From Lachnospiraceae bacterium (lineage in GTDB: Bacteria > Bacillota > Clostridia > Lachnospirales > Lachnospiraceae), in contig JAFQOE010000003.1 of assembly GCA_017395635.1 (NCBI GenBank), forward strand, positions 26,277 to 90,276: a DNA stretch of 64,000 bases. Reading direction: 5' to 3'. The translations under genes and the position numbers were made by a program. Under the pieces are notes generated by a model. That model saw only the letters and a program-made list of their open reading frames with translations. It was not told the DNA's origin and did no database searches. Shown here in pieces: positions 35,614 through 45,349 of this stretch. The stretch's first letter is position 1; the number at the start of each line of letters is the position of its first letter.

Positions 35614-36471
35614 CTACTTCTTATGTTCATGTGTAAATAAATGATTCTGGCAATACTCATAATTACCATTACAACGTGAGCAATATCTGAATTCCAAATT
35701 CGGATTGTCTTCTTCTGTCTGACCACAGATAGCACATTTATGCCTTGTAAGAATCTGTGTTTCTCGAACTTCTCTCTTATATGTCTTCTTCCGTTTCCGA
35801 TGGGCTGCACTCACTCTATTTTTTCCTTTCAACAAGAAATAGAATAAAATAAAATTAAGCACCGACATAATAATTGTAACCATACCAGGATAGTATCCTA
35901 TCAATCCATACGATAAAATTGCATAAATCAAATATACAATATCTAAATAGCCCAGCCATTTGACCTTAACCGGAATAATCATATATAACATAACTCTCAT
36001 ATCCGGGAACATAAATGCATACGCCAAAAACATACTCATACACAAATAATAAGTAGAAACATCGGATATTAGTGCATACATACTAGCATATTCTGCTAAT
36101 CCACACACTTTCAAAACAAGATAGGTTGCCATAACCCCGATATCTGTAAAAACAACTCCAGAAAGTATATACATAGTATATTTAAAATCTCCCCATACAT
36201 TTTCCAAAGTTTGTCCCACATGAAAATAAAACATCAAACTAATAATCACCAAAAGGAGATTTGTCGAACTTGGTGGCATAAGAATCCATGTTATCAAACG
36301 CCACACTTGTCCCTGCATAATCTTTTCCGGATTCAAATTAATAATGTATATAGCATCTAGCTGAAAAATCTGAATCAAATACCCCACAATAAAACAAACA
36401 ATTAATATCACTGTTAAATTCGAAATTGCGAACTTGCCATATTTGCGTTCTAATTTTGTCATAAAATCCAT
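35614..36471 (-). CDS. Rhomboid-like membrane protein with C-terminal zinc ribbon, probably inactive
   Basis: The 285-residue protein has six or seven membrane spans and the rhomboid hallmark GQVWRLITWILMPPS in the first loop, followed by FYFHVGQTLENVWGDFKYTMYIL. The catalytic GxSG serine and the partner histidine are not visible; the equivalent region reads STYYLCMSMFLAYAFMFPD. It therefore looks like a pseudoprotease. A cytoplasmic tail carries CAICG, then CSRCN and CQNH, a probable zinc ribbon at about residues 246-275. Pseudo-rhomboids elsewhere bind membrane substrates without cutting; the role here is unknown. It lies 63 bp upstream of the 468-residue unknown gene. Confidence 0.72.
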   Translation of the reverse strand: MDFMTKLERKYGKFAISNLTVILIVCFIVGYLIQIFQLDAIYIINLNPEKIMQGQVWRLITWILMPPSSTNLLLVIISLMFYFHVGQTLENVWGDFKYTMYILSGVVFTDIGVMATYLVLKVCGLAEYASMYALISDVSTYYLCMSMFLAYAFMFPDMRVMLYMIIPVKVKWLGYLDIVYLIYAILSYGLIGYYPGMVTIIMSVLNFILFYFLLKGKNRVSAAHRKRKKTYKREVRETQILTRHKCAICGQTEEDNPNLEFRYCSRCNGNYEYCQNHLFTHEHKK

Positions 36472-36657
36472 TGCACGTCATCCTCTATAATATAATTTGT
36501 GTGCTTGTACGAATTAGCATTGTATAAAACAATCTTCCCAAACACTTTTACTATCTATATAATATACTTCGTCAAAGCTATCCTTTAACGAAGTATATTC
36601 CATTCTAAATCTTTGATTTAACAAATGAACTAAGTGTCATCATTCCCTTCTGACTCC

Positions 36658-37074
36658 CTAATCCTCTTCATCAAAAAAATCTTCAAACATATCATCATCT
36701 CTGTCTTCTCTCGGTTGTATCATAGGAATGGTAATAACCAACCCTTCCGGTAATTCTACATCCTTCAGCATTGGATTCCATCTTGCTAACGTGTCAAAAT
36801 CAGTATTCAACGCTTGCATCACACGTTGGATTGTATCACCTTCATTAACCACATAGGTTCTTTCCGGTCTTGCCGGGGCTGACGGAATACAAATTTCATC
36901 ACCTATTTGTAAATTATATACATTTACATACGGATTCAAACGCATAATATCAAATAGTTTTACATCATACTGTCTTGCCAGTTTATATAATGTTTCCCCT
37001 GCCTTCACAACATGCACATAACCTCTGCATATCGGAGAAGGTCTTCTTTCATTCTCATTATTGGGCATAATCAT
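36658..37074 (-). CDS. Protein with two LysM domains
   Basis: The 138-residue protein has two LysM modules: YVHVVKAGETLYKLARQYDVKLFDIMRLNP at about 19-63 and YVVNEGDTIQRVMQALNTDFDTLARWNP at about 72-115. A very acidic tail (EDRDDDMFEDFFDEED) ends it. There is no signal peptide. In spore formers, LysM proteins without signal peptides (SafA, SpoVID type) act in the spore coat from the mother cell, so a coat role is plausible. The ribosome binding site is weak; starts at M1 or M3 are both possible. Confidence 0.8.
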   Translation of the reverse strand: MIMPNNENERRPSPICRGYVHVVKAGETLYKLARQYDVKLFDIMRLNPYVNVYNLQIGDEICIPSAPARPERTYVVNEGDTIQRVMQALNTDFDTLARWNPMLKDVELPEGLVITIPMIQPREDRDDDMFEDFFDEED

Positions 37075-37134
37075 AATATTAATAAACCTAACACACTTTT
37101 TAATTATTATATTCCCAACTAATAAAATCGGTTC

Positions 37135-37770
37135 CTATTCCCCTGTTGTGTTTTCCGTAGATGATTGTTCTGTGACGCCATTTTCCTTTGATACAGAAAT
37201 CTCTTCCGGTGTAAAACTAACCAAAAAAGAATCCCCCTTAAATTCGTCTTCATAATACTCCGTATAATTCAAAGTATAATTCTCTTTATTGTGAACTGTA
37301 AAAAGAATGGATTTAGTAACTGATTCTCCCATTTTCAAAGTAAAAATATTATCCATAAACTTTTCATTATTCAAATCGGCCTTACCATATCCGGTAATAA
37401 TCTCTTTTGATTGATTGTCTTCATAATCTAACGTAAAATCTGTAATACTCATTGGAATATCTTCATCATAAGTATTCTCAATCGTAAGTGTTACAACCAA
37501 ATAAGTATTACCTTCCTCTGCTTGATATAATCCATCATCAAATTGATACGTATTATATCGAACTGCTTCCTTCAATGTAACATCAAAAAAAGCTGTTTCC
37601 ATTGTCTCTCCGGTTTCACCTTTAATCAGACCACCATAGCTTCTTCCATCATCGGATATCATTGAACCATTCTTGTCTGCTCTGTTTCCACAAGCAGTAC
37701 ATATACTACAAAAGAAAAGCAGACAAAACATTATCATCATTCGCTTCATGCCAGTTTTACCTTTAAACAT
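37135..37770 (-). CDS. Lipoprotein with DUF4352-like domain
   Basis: The 211-residue protein has a lipoprotein signal (MMIMFCLLFFCSICTAC-G), so it should be anchored outside the membrane. The mature part contains a beta-sandwich like DUF4352: YLVVTLTIENTYDEDIPMSITDFTLDYEDN and MGESVTKSILFTVHNKENYTLNY. The tail is Thr/Ser/Glu-rich. A longer frame adds eight residues; the ATG at 37770 with GGAGG five bases upstream is chosen. It resembles the lipoprotein at 42971 in plan. The function is unknown. Confidence 0.75.
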   Translation of the reverse strand: MFKGKTGMKRMMIMFCLLFFCSICTACGNRADKNGSMISDDGRSYGGLIKGETGETMETAFFDVTLKEAVRYNTYQFDDGLYQAEEGNTYLVVTLTIENTYDEDIPMSITDFTLDYEDNQSKEIITGYGKADLNNEKFMDNIFTLKMGESVTKSILFTVHNKENYTLNYTEYYEDEFKGDSFLVSFTPEEISVSKENGVTEQSSTENTTGE

Positions 37771-37839
37771 ATCTGCCTCCAAATCACTAAACATAATAAT
37801 CTTAGCAGCGTAACATCAACCTACTTTAGTATACTTCTG

Positions 37840-38253
37840 TTACAGGTATTGTATCATACCAGGTCCTAAATCTTCAGTTGGTCTCGCTATAAAACCATGT
37901 TTCTTATAAAATTCTTCACGACCTTTGGCGCACATCAGACATAACATCATATGAGAATTGCTTTCTTTTAATTGTTCAACATATTCAATCAAATGCTTCA
38001 ACAACAAAGAACCCGTTCCTTCACCTTGATATTCCGGATCCACAATCAAATCCTGAATATAGCAAATCACCGCACCATCGCCAACGATTCTTCCCATTCC
38101 GATTAATCGACCATCTTCGTAGGCTCCAACAACACAAAGACTATGTTCCAGTGCTTTTTCAGCCTGTGTCACTAATAATTCTTTCCAGCCAACCTTGGCC
38201 CGAATGGATAAATAATCTTGTACATCAATTGTATTTGTCTTAATCGTTATCAT
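37840..38253 (-). CDS. GNAT family N-acetyltransferase
   Basis: The 137-residue protein has the GNAT fold. GRLIGMGRIVGDGAVICYIQDLIVDPEYQGEGTGSLLLKHL includes the acetyl-CoA binding loop Q/RxxGxG/A (here QGEGTG), and FYKKHGFIARP closes the domain. It starts two bases after the hisF stop with a weak ribosome binding site, so it is probably translated by coupling. The substrate is unknown; membership in the hisHF operon does not by itself imply a histidine role. Confidence 0.85.
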   Translation of the reverse strand: MITIKTNTIDVQDYLSIRAKVGWKELLVTQAEKALEHSLCVVGAYEDGRLIGMGRIVGDGAVICYIQDLIVDPEYQGEGTGSLLLKHLIEYVEQLKESNSHMMLCLMCAKGREEFYKKHGFIARPTEDLGPGMIQYL

Positions 38254-38255
38254 TA

Positions 38256-39017
38256 TTATAATCTCACTGCTACATCTTTATCCCTTAGAAATTGTTTCAA
38301 ATCAGCAATTTCTAATTCTTTATAATGAAATAAAGAAGCGGCTAAAGCTGCATCCGCTTTCCCTTCAGTTAATGCATCATAAAAATGTTCCTTTGTTCCT
38401 GCTCCACCAGACGCAATAACTGGAATCGAAACATTCTCACTAATCATCTTCGTAAGCTCAATGTCATATCCTGCTTTAGTACCATCACAATCCATACTAG
38501 TAAGTAGAATTTCTCCTGCTCCCATCTTTTCAGCTTTAATAGCCCATTCCACCGCGTCTAATCCAACATCGACACGACCACCATTCTTATAAACATTCCA
38601 TCCCGATCCATCTAAACGACGTTTGGCATCAATCGCAACTACTACACACTGACTTCCGAATTTATCAGCAGCATCACTGATTAATTCCGGTGTATTAATG
38701 GCAGAAGAGTTAATTGAAATCTTATCTGCACCTTCTCGCAAAATAACTTTAAAATCTTCAACTGTACGAATTCCGCCTCCTACAGTAAACGGAATAAACA
38801 CCGTCTCAGCAACTCTACGAACCATATCTATCACAATACTTCTAGCATCTGAAGAAGCTGTGATATCCAAAAAAACCAATTCATCTGCACCAGCTTTATC
38901 ATAGGCTTTTGCAACTTCTACAGGATCTCCCGCATCTCTCAAATTAACAAAGTTAATTCCTTTCACAACACGACCACCTGTTACATCTAAACAAGGAATA
39001 ATTCTCTTTGTATGCAT
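38256..39017 (-). CDS. hisF: Imidazole glycerol phosphate synthase subunit HisF
   Basis: HisF is the cyclase subunit that uses ammonia from HisH to close the imidazole ring and release AICAR. The 253-residue TIM barrel has the catalytic D11 in [14 protein letters not shown] and the second aspartate in VVVAIDAKR, plus [12 protein letters not shown] and [13 protein letters not shown] phosphate loops. It starts one base after the hisH stop with GGAGG upstream. No other his pathway genes adjoin, but a histidinol phosphatase is at 62.9 kb. Confidence 0.97.
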   Translation of the reverse strand: MHTKRIIPCLDVTGGRVVKGINFVNLRDAGDPVEVAKAYDKAGADELVFLDITASSDARSIVIDMVRRVAETVFIPFTVGGGIRTVEDFKVILREGADKISINSSAINTPELISDAADKFGSQCVVVAIDAKRRLDGSGWNVYKNGGRVDVGLDAVEWAIKAEKMGAGEILLTSMDCDGTKAGYDIELTKMISENVSIPVIASGGAGTKEHFYDALTEGKADAALAASLFHYKELEIADLKQFLRDKDVAVRL

Positions 39018-39018
39018 A

Positions 39019-39648
39019 TTAACAATCCTCCTTTATCGGAGATGGTAAAGAAACAAAATTCTCTAAAATCTTAAGTCCTACCGTACCACTTTTCTCCGGA
39101 TGAAATTGGCAGGCATATATATTATCCTTCTCCACACTTGCATGAATTAAAGTTGAATAATAAGTTGTTGCTGCAACCTCTGATTCATTCATAGCTTTCA
39201 AATAATAGGAATGTACAAAATAAACATACGGATTCTCAGGAAGTCCTTCGAAAAGTGTTGCATCCTCTTTCACATCTAATGAATTCCAACCCATATGTGG
39301 AATCTTAAGTCCCGGTGCATCCGGAATACGGTTAATCGTTCCTTTCAGCAAACCAAGACCTGTCACACCTGATGTTTCATCACTACTCTCATATAAAAGT
39401 TGTAAACCCAAACAAATCCCCAAAAATGGTACTTTTTTATCTACAACATCATAAATCACCTTATCTAGTTGATAATCACGAAGTTTCCCCATAGCATCTC
39501 CAAAACTGCCAACCCCTGGTAATATAACCTTCTCACTAGCCATAATCTCATCCCGGTCACGAGTAATTCTAGCCTCCTCACCGAGGTAATTCAAAGCTTT
39601 TTCTACACTTTTGATATTACCAGCATCATAATCAAGTATTGCTATCAT
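39019..39648 (-). CDS. hisH: Imidazole glycerol phosphate synthase glutaminase subunit HisH
   Basis: HisH hydrolyses glutamine and channels ammonia to HisF. The 209-residue class I amidotransferase shows the nucleophile in [15 protein letters not shown] and the catalytic histidine and glutamate in [20 protein letters not shown] is the oxyanion-side loop. Its ATG overlaps the stop of the upstream gene (ATGA), so it is translationally coupled to a 621-residue membrane protein, an unusual partner. Confidence 0.97.
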   Translation of the reverse strand: MIAILDYDAGNIKSVEKALNYLGEEARITRDRDEIMASEKVILPGVGSFGDAMGKLRDYQLDKVIYDVVDKKVPFLGICLGLQLLYESSDETSGVTGLGLLKGTINRIPDAPGLKIPHMGWNSLDVKEDATLFEGLPENPYVYFVHSYYLKAMNESEVAATTYYSTLIHASVEKDNIYACQFHPEKSGTVGLKILENFVSLPSPIKEDC

Positions 39649-41510
39649 TCTTCCACTTCCTCTTCCTTTTCTTCTGATACAACTGCAGTTTCGGTATCCC
39701 CTATCGTTTCAACTGCTTCACTTCCAGAACTGTTCTCTTGCGTTGTACCCGCAGCACTAGCTTGCTCTGCCACAATAGTTTGTATGTATTGTACATAGTC
39801 ATAATTATCTAAACGATTAATCTCTGTTGCCTCTTCAACTGTAATCCCATATCGTTCCATCAAAATAGTCTTAATCTGATTAAAGGAATAATCCATATCG
39901 CTTGCCACGCCAAGTTCCTCTGCCTCTTCATAGTGTTCGTAATATTTAGCCACACCTCTCAAAAGAGAGTCCAATGCCTTTTCTTGACGTCCAAGCTCTA
40001 TATTATTCATATAAGCTTCATACAATCGTTCTACATACATAACCGTGTAAATGCGATCTTTTAATTCCTCATCTTTTTCCTTAATTTCAATTCCAACAAT
40101 CTCATCATAGGCCTTGCGATATTTTTGATTTGCAAAATATTTCGTAGCGCGTTCAATTGCTTGAGTATAATTAAAATTATTGGTAGCCATAAAAAACAAG
40201 AATGTTCCACCTAAAAACAAAGTAAAAATAAATATTACCATCGGCTTATTTAACTTCTTTTCCGGTTCTGCATTCGCAAGCTCTAATTCACGTAATTTGG
40301 CTTTTTTCAGTGCTTTGAACTGTTTATCATCTTGTTTCGCTTTTTTCTTTTGATTATTCTTAGCTACTTTTTCTTCTTTTGCAACTTTCGCCTTTTCTTT
40401 TTTCTCTTTCTTTTTAGCTTTCTTCGCAGCTTTCTTCGCAGCTTTCTTTGCTTCTATCTCCGCCAGTTCTTCATCTGACACAATATCATCTTCATCCGGC
40501 TCACCAAATAGCATTTCCATAATCTTTTGTTTTTTATCCGGTTGTGCTGATGGTAATTCCTCAAGATCATCAAATTCACTTTTCGAACTTTTATTTGAAT
40601 CAGCTTTTTTATCTTGAGTATCGCTCGAAACACTATTGGATATGTCAGATGGTAAATCATCTAAATCTAATAGGGATAAAATATCATCTAAGTTTTCGTT
40701 TTCTTCATCCGTCAACTGACTTACAGGCTCTTCATTCTTAGGTGCTGCATCAAAGTTTTCAAACTCTTCTAATGCCTGTAATAAGTCTAAATCGTCATCT
40801 TCATCCAACAAACTGTTTTTATCTTCCGACACAGTTTCATCTTCTGAACTAAGTTTCTCTTCCGATATAGATTGCGATAACGAATCATCGGTTATTGACT
40901 GTTCTTTTTTCACAGATTCATCTGAAACCTTTGTATCACCCAACAAGCTATCCAAAAATTCATCTGCATCAAATGAATCTTCATTTAAATCTGCTTCTTG
41001 TTCAACTACATCCCTCTCTTGTATCGGCGATTCATTATTCTCCGGAATATCTTCTTCAAAAGAATATTCTTCCTTTATTTCACTTTTGCCATCTTCGGAT
41101 ACATCATTGTCAGAGTCAAAAAGACTGCCAATATCCAAATCCCCTTCAAACTCTTTCAATAAATCATCTAAATCGCGCGTTTCAACATCATCTAATTTGG
41201 TGACATCCAAGTCATCAAAATCAATATCAGAAAAATCCATATCTCCAATATCTAAATCTGCCAAATTATCTAGCTGATCTAATTCGTCCATTTGTTCTTC
41301 TGAAAAACGAACATCCTGACTATCTTGTAAATTACCAGCATCCAACTCCAAATCAATGTCAAATAAATCTTCATCAGAAACATGTTGTTGGTCTTGATAT
41401 TGACGTTTTTCTTTTTCTATCTGGCTATCCAATTCTTCTTCAATTTTATGGTCAATCTCTTTGTCTAAAGAAACTTCATTCAACAGACTATCAAGATAAT
41501 TCTCATCCAT
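39645..41510 (-). CDS. Acidic membrane protein of unknown function, upstream of hisHF
   Basis: The 621-residue protein has a very acidic N-terminal half (about 1-340, runs of Asp, Glu, Ser; DLADLDIGDMDFSDIDFDDLD), a Lys/Ala-rich helical stretch (KKAAKKAAKKAKKKEKKEK, about 355-410), one membrane span (MVIFIFTLFLGGTFLFFMA, about 425-445) and a helical, TPR-like extracytoplasmic part (YTQAIERATKYFANQKYRKAYDEIVG). The tail is Glu/Ser/Thr-rich. The ATG at 41510 after AGAGGTG is preferred over a start nine codons earlier. I do not recognise the family. It shares an overlap with hisH. Confidence 0.6.
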   Translation of the reverse strand: MDENYLDSLLNEVSLDKEIDHKIEEELDSQIEKEKRQYQDQQHVSDEDLFDIDLELDAGNLQDSQDVRFSEEQMDELDQLDNLADLDIGDMDFSDIDFDDLDVTKLDDVETRDLDDLLKEFEGDLDIGSLFDSDNDVSEDGKSEIKEEYSFEEDIPENNESPIQERDVVEQEADLNEDSFDADEFLDSLLGDTKVSDESVKKEQSITDDSLSQSISEEKLSSEDETVSEDKNSLLDEDDDLDLLQALEEFENFDAAPKNEEPVSQLTDEENENLDDILSLLDLDDLPSDISNSVSSDTQDKKADSNKSSKSEFDDLEELPSAQPDKKQKIMEMLFGEPDEDDIVSDEELAEIEAKKAAKKAAKKAKKKEKKEKAKVAKEEKVAKNNQKKKAKQDDKQFKALKKAKLRELELANAEPEKKLNKPMVIFIFTLFLGGTFLFFMATNNFNYTQAIERATKYFANQKYRKAYDEIVGIEIKEKDEELKDRIYTVMYVERLYEAYMNNIELGRQEKALDSLLRGVAKYYEHYEEAEELGVASDMDYSFNQIKTILMERYGITVEEATEINRLDNYDYVQYIQTIVAEQASAAGTTQENSSGSEAVETIGDTETAVVSEEKEEEVEE

Positions 41511-41771
41511 AAAAACACCTCTATTTCTCATAATCAAACTTTGTAAATATAAAAACTATATTACAAAACTAACTTCTACTCAAACCATCACGATTCTACC
41601 ATATATAACAAGTAAAATCACCCTCGTTATTGTATCATACCTTTTACATTTTAACAAGAAACAACACTCATATGATTTTATTTAATTTCAGAATGAATAT
41701 GCTTAACTCTTGCATTTTATAAAATTTTATTATATAGTGTACGTATCTATTTTTACAAAGGAGGTTTTTTC

Positions 41772-41972
41772 ATGAAGTCTACATTGTATGTTGAATATCA
41801 GGAAAAGCAGTTAGAAGAAAAAGATTTAGTTGCTAAGGCTAAGAAAGTTTGGACATCTACAGGCAAGAAAGCATCTGAATTAACATCTCTTCAATTATAC
41901 GTTAAACCAGAAGAAAACATGGTATACTGTGTATTTAACGAAGACATTACAGGCGAATTTCCATTAGATTAA
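41772..41972 (+). CDS. DUF6465-like small protein
   Basis: The 66-residue protein reads MKSTLYVEYQEKQLEEKDL, then VKKVW-like basic helix and LQLYVKPEENMVYCVFNEDITGEFPLD, matching the small DUF6465 family common in Clostridia as I recall it. AAAGGAGG precedes the ATG, so it is probably well translated. It stands alone, divergent from the 621-residue gene and ended by a perfect palindromic terminator. The function is unknown. Confidence 0.8.
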   Translation: MKSTLYVEYQEKQLEEKDLVAKAKKVWTSTGKKASELTSLQLYVKPEENMVYCVFNEDITGEFPLD

Positions 41973-42000
41973 TTCATTCTTTAATGTTTTTCTTCTTAAC

Positions 42001-42032
42001 AAAAGGGTTGTAGAAATTTCTACAACCCTTTT
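42001..42032. terminator. Perfect 32-bp palindromic bidirectional terminator
   Basis: A 16-base arm AAAAGGGTTGTAGAAA is followed directly by its exact complement, giving TTTT runs on both strands. It separates the convergent DUF6465 and cheV genes. Confidence 0.92.
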
Positions 42033-42045
42033 GTACTTATATATA

Positions 42046-42957
42046 CTATTTGCTAAGATTAACAATCAAGTTATCAATACAGCTTACAAGCTGTCCAATC
42101 TCCGGCTTAGAAATCTGAGCATCTGCACCTAAACGCTCACCTTTTCTCTTCATATCATCATTAATCAAAGATGAGAATATAACAATTGGCAAATGACTCA
42201 AGGCTTCGTCACTTCTAATTAGACGAATCAAACGATGACCATCCATCTGTGGCATTTCAATATCAGTAATAACACATTTGACACCATAATCAACACCGTT
42301 ATTCTTCTTAAGCTGTAATAGCTTATCCCATGCTTCCTGGCCATTTGAATATACATCCAAATTGGTATATCCTGCAGTTTTTAAAGCATCTGTTACAAGT
42401 TTCTGAAGCATTGGTGAATCTTCCGCAACAATAATTGGTATATTGTTACGTTCTCTTTCTCCTAATTTTTCAATTTGAGACATCTTTAAACTTGTTTCCG
42501 GACAAATCTCTTCAACAATGCGTTCAAAATCCAAAATAATAATTAAGTCTTTTAACTTTTTAATAATACCTGTAGCAATTCCTGCACCGGGTGCATTCAC
42601 AGTAGAATCCGGTTTAACAATATCCTGCCATGATACACGATGGATACCAAGAACCTGGTCTACATCAAAAGCAATATTCAAATTGTTAAAATTGGTAACA
42701 ATCAACATATCATTACGACGATCCGTCTTCTCCGGAAAACCTAAGGCCCTTACCAGATTAATAACTGTAATAATTGTATCACGTGGCATAAAGATACCCT
42801 CAATACAAGGATGTGAGTTAGGAATTGGTGTAATGTCGGTCATTGTTAAAATTTCTCTAACCTTTGCAACATTAATACCATAATGATTTCCCGAAATCGT
42901 AAACTCTAAAACCTCTAATTCATTGGTTCCACTTTCTAATAAAATATTGGTATCCAT
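42046..42957 (-). CDS. cheV: Chemotaxis protein CheV
   Basis: CheV couples chemoreceptors to CheA and adapts the response through a receiver domain. The 303-residue protein has a CheW domain at about 1-160 (EVLEFTISGNHYGINVAKVREIL, IITVINLVRALG) and a REC domain at about 175-300 with IIVAEDSP, the phosphorylation site in CVITDIEMPQMDGHRLI and the lysine in ISKPEIG. AAGGGGG precedes the ATG. No other chemotaxis or flagellar genes are in the window, so it must work with receptors encoded elsewhere. Confidence 0.95.
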   Translation of the reverse strand: MDTNILLESGTNELEVLEFTISGNHYGINVAKVREILTMTDITPIPNSHPCIEGIFMPRDTIITVINLVRALGFPEKTDRRNDMLIVTNFNNLNIAFDVDQVLGIHRVSWQDIVKPDSTVNAPGAGIATGIIKKLKDLIIILDFERIVEEICPETSLKMSQIEKLGERERNNIPIIVAEDSPMLQKLVTDALKTAGYTNLDVYSNGQEAWDKLLQLKKNNGVDYGVKCVITDIEMPQMDGHRLIRLIRSDEALSHLPIVIFSSLINDDMKRKGERLGADAQISKPEIGQLVSCIDNLIVNLSK

Positions 42958-42970
42958 ATAAGCAACCCCC

Positions 42971-43762
42971 TTATTGTAAAATCTTAATCATATTCTCAAT
43001 TTCGTTATACGTAACATATAATTCCATTGTTTCTAAATTATTGTGCATTTCCTCAGAAATCTGAAAAACCAACACCGCTTGTTGCGGTACATTAGGTTCA
43101 ACATTCGTTTCTAATGTCCCCAAATCATCCATTAATATCGTCAACATTGGCTTCGCCACTTTACGACCATTACATACAATACGATAATCCAACCCCTTAT
43201 CAATCAACGAAACAGGCAATATGTCAGTAGTTAAATTCTCTACATCAAAGCGTACCACTAACAATTGATATCCCTTTGAAGCTTCTAAATGTATAAATTC
43301 TCCTTGTTCTTCCGTCTCCGGATACTTGTCTACCACAAAATACTCCCGAAACGTAATCTTTGCCCCTTCAATTCCTGCAATCGCCGCAACATCTTGCTCT
43401 GTTCCTACTGTATGTTCGTCCTCTGCTTTGACATCTAAAGATTCAGATTCAGAATCATGTCGGTCCGCATCTTCATTCTTCTCAGTGGTCGACTCTTGTT
43501 TAACATTATCTTCCGTAGTCGTACTAGTGGTTGTTTCTCCATTAATTATCTTATCCAATGCTTCGGAGGACATCTCTTCTGCTTTCTGATTGCCTTCATC
43601 TATTCGATCGACATAATTAATATCATATTTGAGCAACAACTCCGCAGCATATTCAGCAATTAATCGTGTCTCTTCATCTGTTAATTCAACCACCTTCTCA
43701 CATCCAACTAAAAACATGGCACAAAGGCTTAATATTAACAGTGCTAATTTCTTTCTAATCAT
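42971..43762 (-). CDS. Lipoprotein of unknown function
   Basis: The 263-residue protein has a lipoprotein signal (LALLILSLCAMFLVGC-E). After the anchor comes a helical segment (LTDEETRLIAEYAAELLLKYD), a low-complexity Ser/Thr/Glu/Asp spacer at about 75-115, and a beta-rich domain with LLVVRFDVENLTTDILPVSL and VPQQAVLVFQISEEM, similar in plan to DUF4352-type lipoproteins such as that at 37135. It ends 13 bp before cheV, and the two-component genes are just upstream on the same strand. A sensor or envelope role is inference. Confidence 0.72.
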   Translation of the reverse strand: MIRKKLALLILSLCAMFLVGCEKVVELTDEETRLIAEYAAELLLKYDINYVDRIDEGNQKAEEMSSEALDKIINGETTTSTTTEDNVKQESTTEKNEDADRHDSESESLDVKAEDEHTVGTEQDVAAIAGIEGAKITFREYFVVDKYPETEEQGEFIHLEASKGYQLLVVRFDVENLTTDILPVSLIDKGLDYRIVCNGRKVAKPMLTILMDDLGTLETNVEPNVPQQAVLVFQISEEMHNNLETMELYVTYNEIENMIKILQ

Positions 43763-43839
43763 GTCCGCCCCTCTAATATCCGAATCAATATACTACTCAT
43801 TATTTTACCATGAACTTTGTGTTTCTTCAACAATTTTCA

Positions 43840-45348
43840 TCATTCTTGACATTGTTTTGATAATTCTAATTCAAAATAAAACACAACACCATTTTCTGTA
43901 TTATATACCCCATATTTTCTTCCATGAAGCTTCATAGTTGCTGCAACAATCGACAACCCAATACCACTACCACCATACTCTCTAGTTCTAGCTTTATCTA
44001 CTTTATAAAACTTAATCCATATCTTTTCGAGTTCTTCTTCCGGAATATTCTCTCCTTCATTAAAGACATTGATACGCAGTATGTTATCTCTTTGCTCCGT
44101 TGTAACACAGACTTTTTTATTATTCGTCGCATAATGTATGGCATTACTCAAATAATTTCGATATACTTCTTCAACCAAAAACTCGTCAGCCCAAACAAAT
44201 ATAGGACTTTCTGTATCAAAGCAAAAATCAATATCATTTTGCTGAAATAAAAGTTCAGATGCTATATTAATATTTCTCATAAGTTCCACAACATCAAATC
44301 GTTGGAAATTGATTTTATCCATACCAAATTCTAATTCATTTAATGCCAATAGTTTCTTAACCATAGTATTCATTCTATCTGCTTCATCCATAATTACTTC
44401 ACAATAAAAATCTTTGCTTTCCGAATCATCAGAAATGTTTTCTTTTAATCCTTCAGCATAGCCTTGAATCAATGCAATTGGAGTTTTCAATTCATGGGAT
44501 ACATGGGATAAAAATTCTTTTCTCATCTCGTCAAGTTGTGTTTTTTCTTCAATATCTCGCTGAAGCTTGGCATTAGCAGTTTTCAATTCAGAAATGGTTG
44601 CTTCTAACTCCTTAGACATTGAATTAATACTCTCACCTAACTCACCAATTTCATCCTTCGAACGATTTTCCACCTTAACATCAAAATCTAACTGTGACAT
44701 TCTTTTTGCAACAATCGCCATTTGATGTATCGGTCTCACATAGGAACTACTTACAAAAAACATGGCTAAACAACCAACCAAAATTGCAAAAGAACCAACA
44801 TATATATATAGTTGCATAGTGGTGGCTACACTTTCATTGAAACGTACTACCGATGAACGCAAAGCAATAAGGCTACCATCATCCAAAACTCCAACTAAAT
44901 CATAAAAATGTGAATTAAGTTTCTTGTCATAATTTTGATGAAAAATCCAATAACCTTCACCTTCCTGAAACATATCATCCCCTATATTATTTTCATTTTG
45001 TCCTACTAATAAAGATGCTATTGCTTGCATACTCTCCCACATTTTACTCTCTTCGTTAATATTGCTATAATAAGTATTATTAGGACACAAAACAAAAACA
45101 TTGACTTCTCCATTGGCTGCCAAACGCGACAATTGTTCAGATCTTTCTATATCAGTAAGCCCTTCTTGTGAAAAGATAACGTTCACATCTTCGTACATAC
45201 CAATCAAGCGATATTTCAATTCACTCAAAAAAAAGCCTTTGACACATAACTGTGTCACAAGAATCGATCCGAATATTGTCAAAGTCATCAAAACCATCAA
45301 AAACATTGTCAATTTAAATCGCAAAGAATACTTCATTCGTGCAAACAT
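43840..45348 (-). CDS. Two-component sensor histidine kinase
   Basis: The 502-residue membrane kinase has a membrane span at about 10-34, an extracytoplasmic sensor region of about 130 residues, a second span near 165-190 and a HAMP linker. HisKA follows with the phospho-histidine in FLSHVSHELKTPIALIQGYAEGL (about H285), and HATPase_c has the N-box NYLSNAIHYA near 401 and GGSGIGLSIV. The frame runs 24 codons further upstream over the regulator gene; the ATG at 45348 lies one base beyond the regulator stop with GAGGG upstream. It pairs with the OmpR-type regulator. The signal is unknown. Confidence 0.93.
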   Translation of the reverse strand: MFARMKYSLRFKLTMFLMVLMTLTIFGSILVTQLCVKGFFLSELKYRLIGMYEDVNVIFSQEGLTDIERSEQLSRLAANGEVNVFVLCPNNTYYSNINEESKMWESMQAIASLLVGQNENNIGDDMFQEGEGYWIFHQNYDKKLNSHFYDLVGVLDDGSLIALRSSVVRFNESVATTMQLYIYVGSFAILVGCLAMFFVSSSYVRPIHQMAIVAKRMSQLDFDVKVENRSKDEIGELGESINSMSKELEATISELKTANAKLQRDIEEKTQLDEMRKEFLSHVSHELKTPIALIQGYAEGLKENISDDSESKDFYCEVIMDEADRMNTMVKKLLALNELEFGMDKINFQRFDVVELMRNINIASELLFQQNDIDFCFDTESPIFVWADEFLVEEVYRNYLSNAIHYATNNKKVCVTTEQRDNILRINVFNEGENIPEEELEKIWIKFYKVDKARTREYGGSGIGLSIVAATMKLHGRKYGVYNTENGVVFYFELELSKQCQE

Positions 45349-45349
45349 A

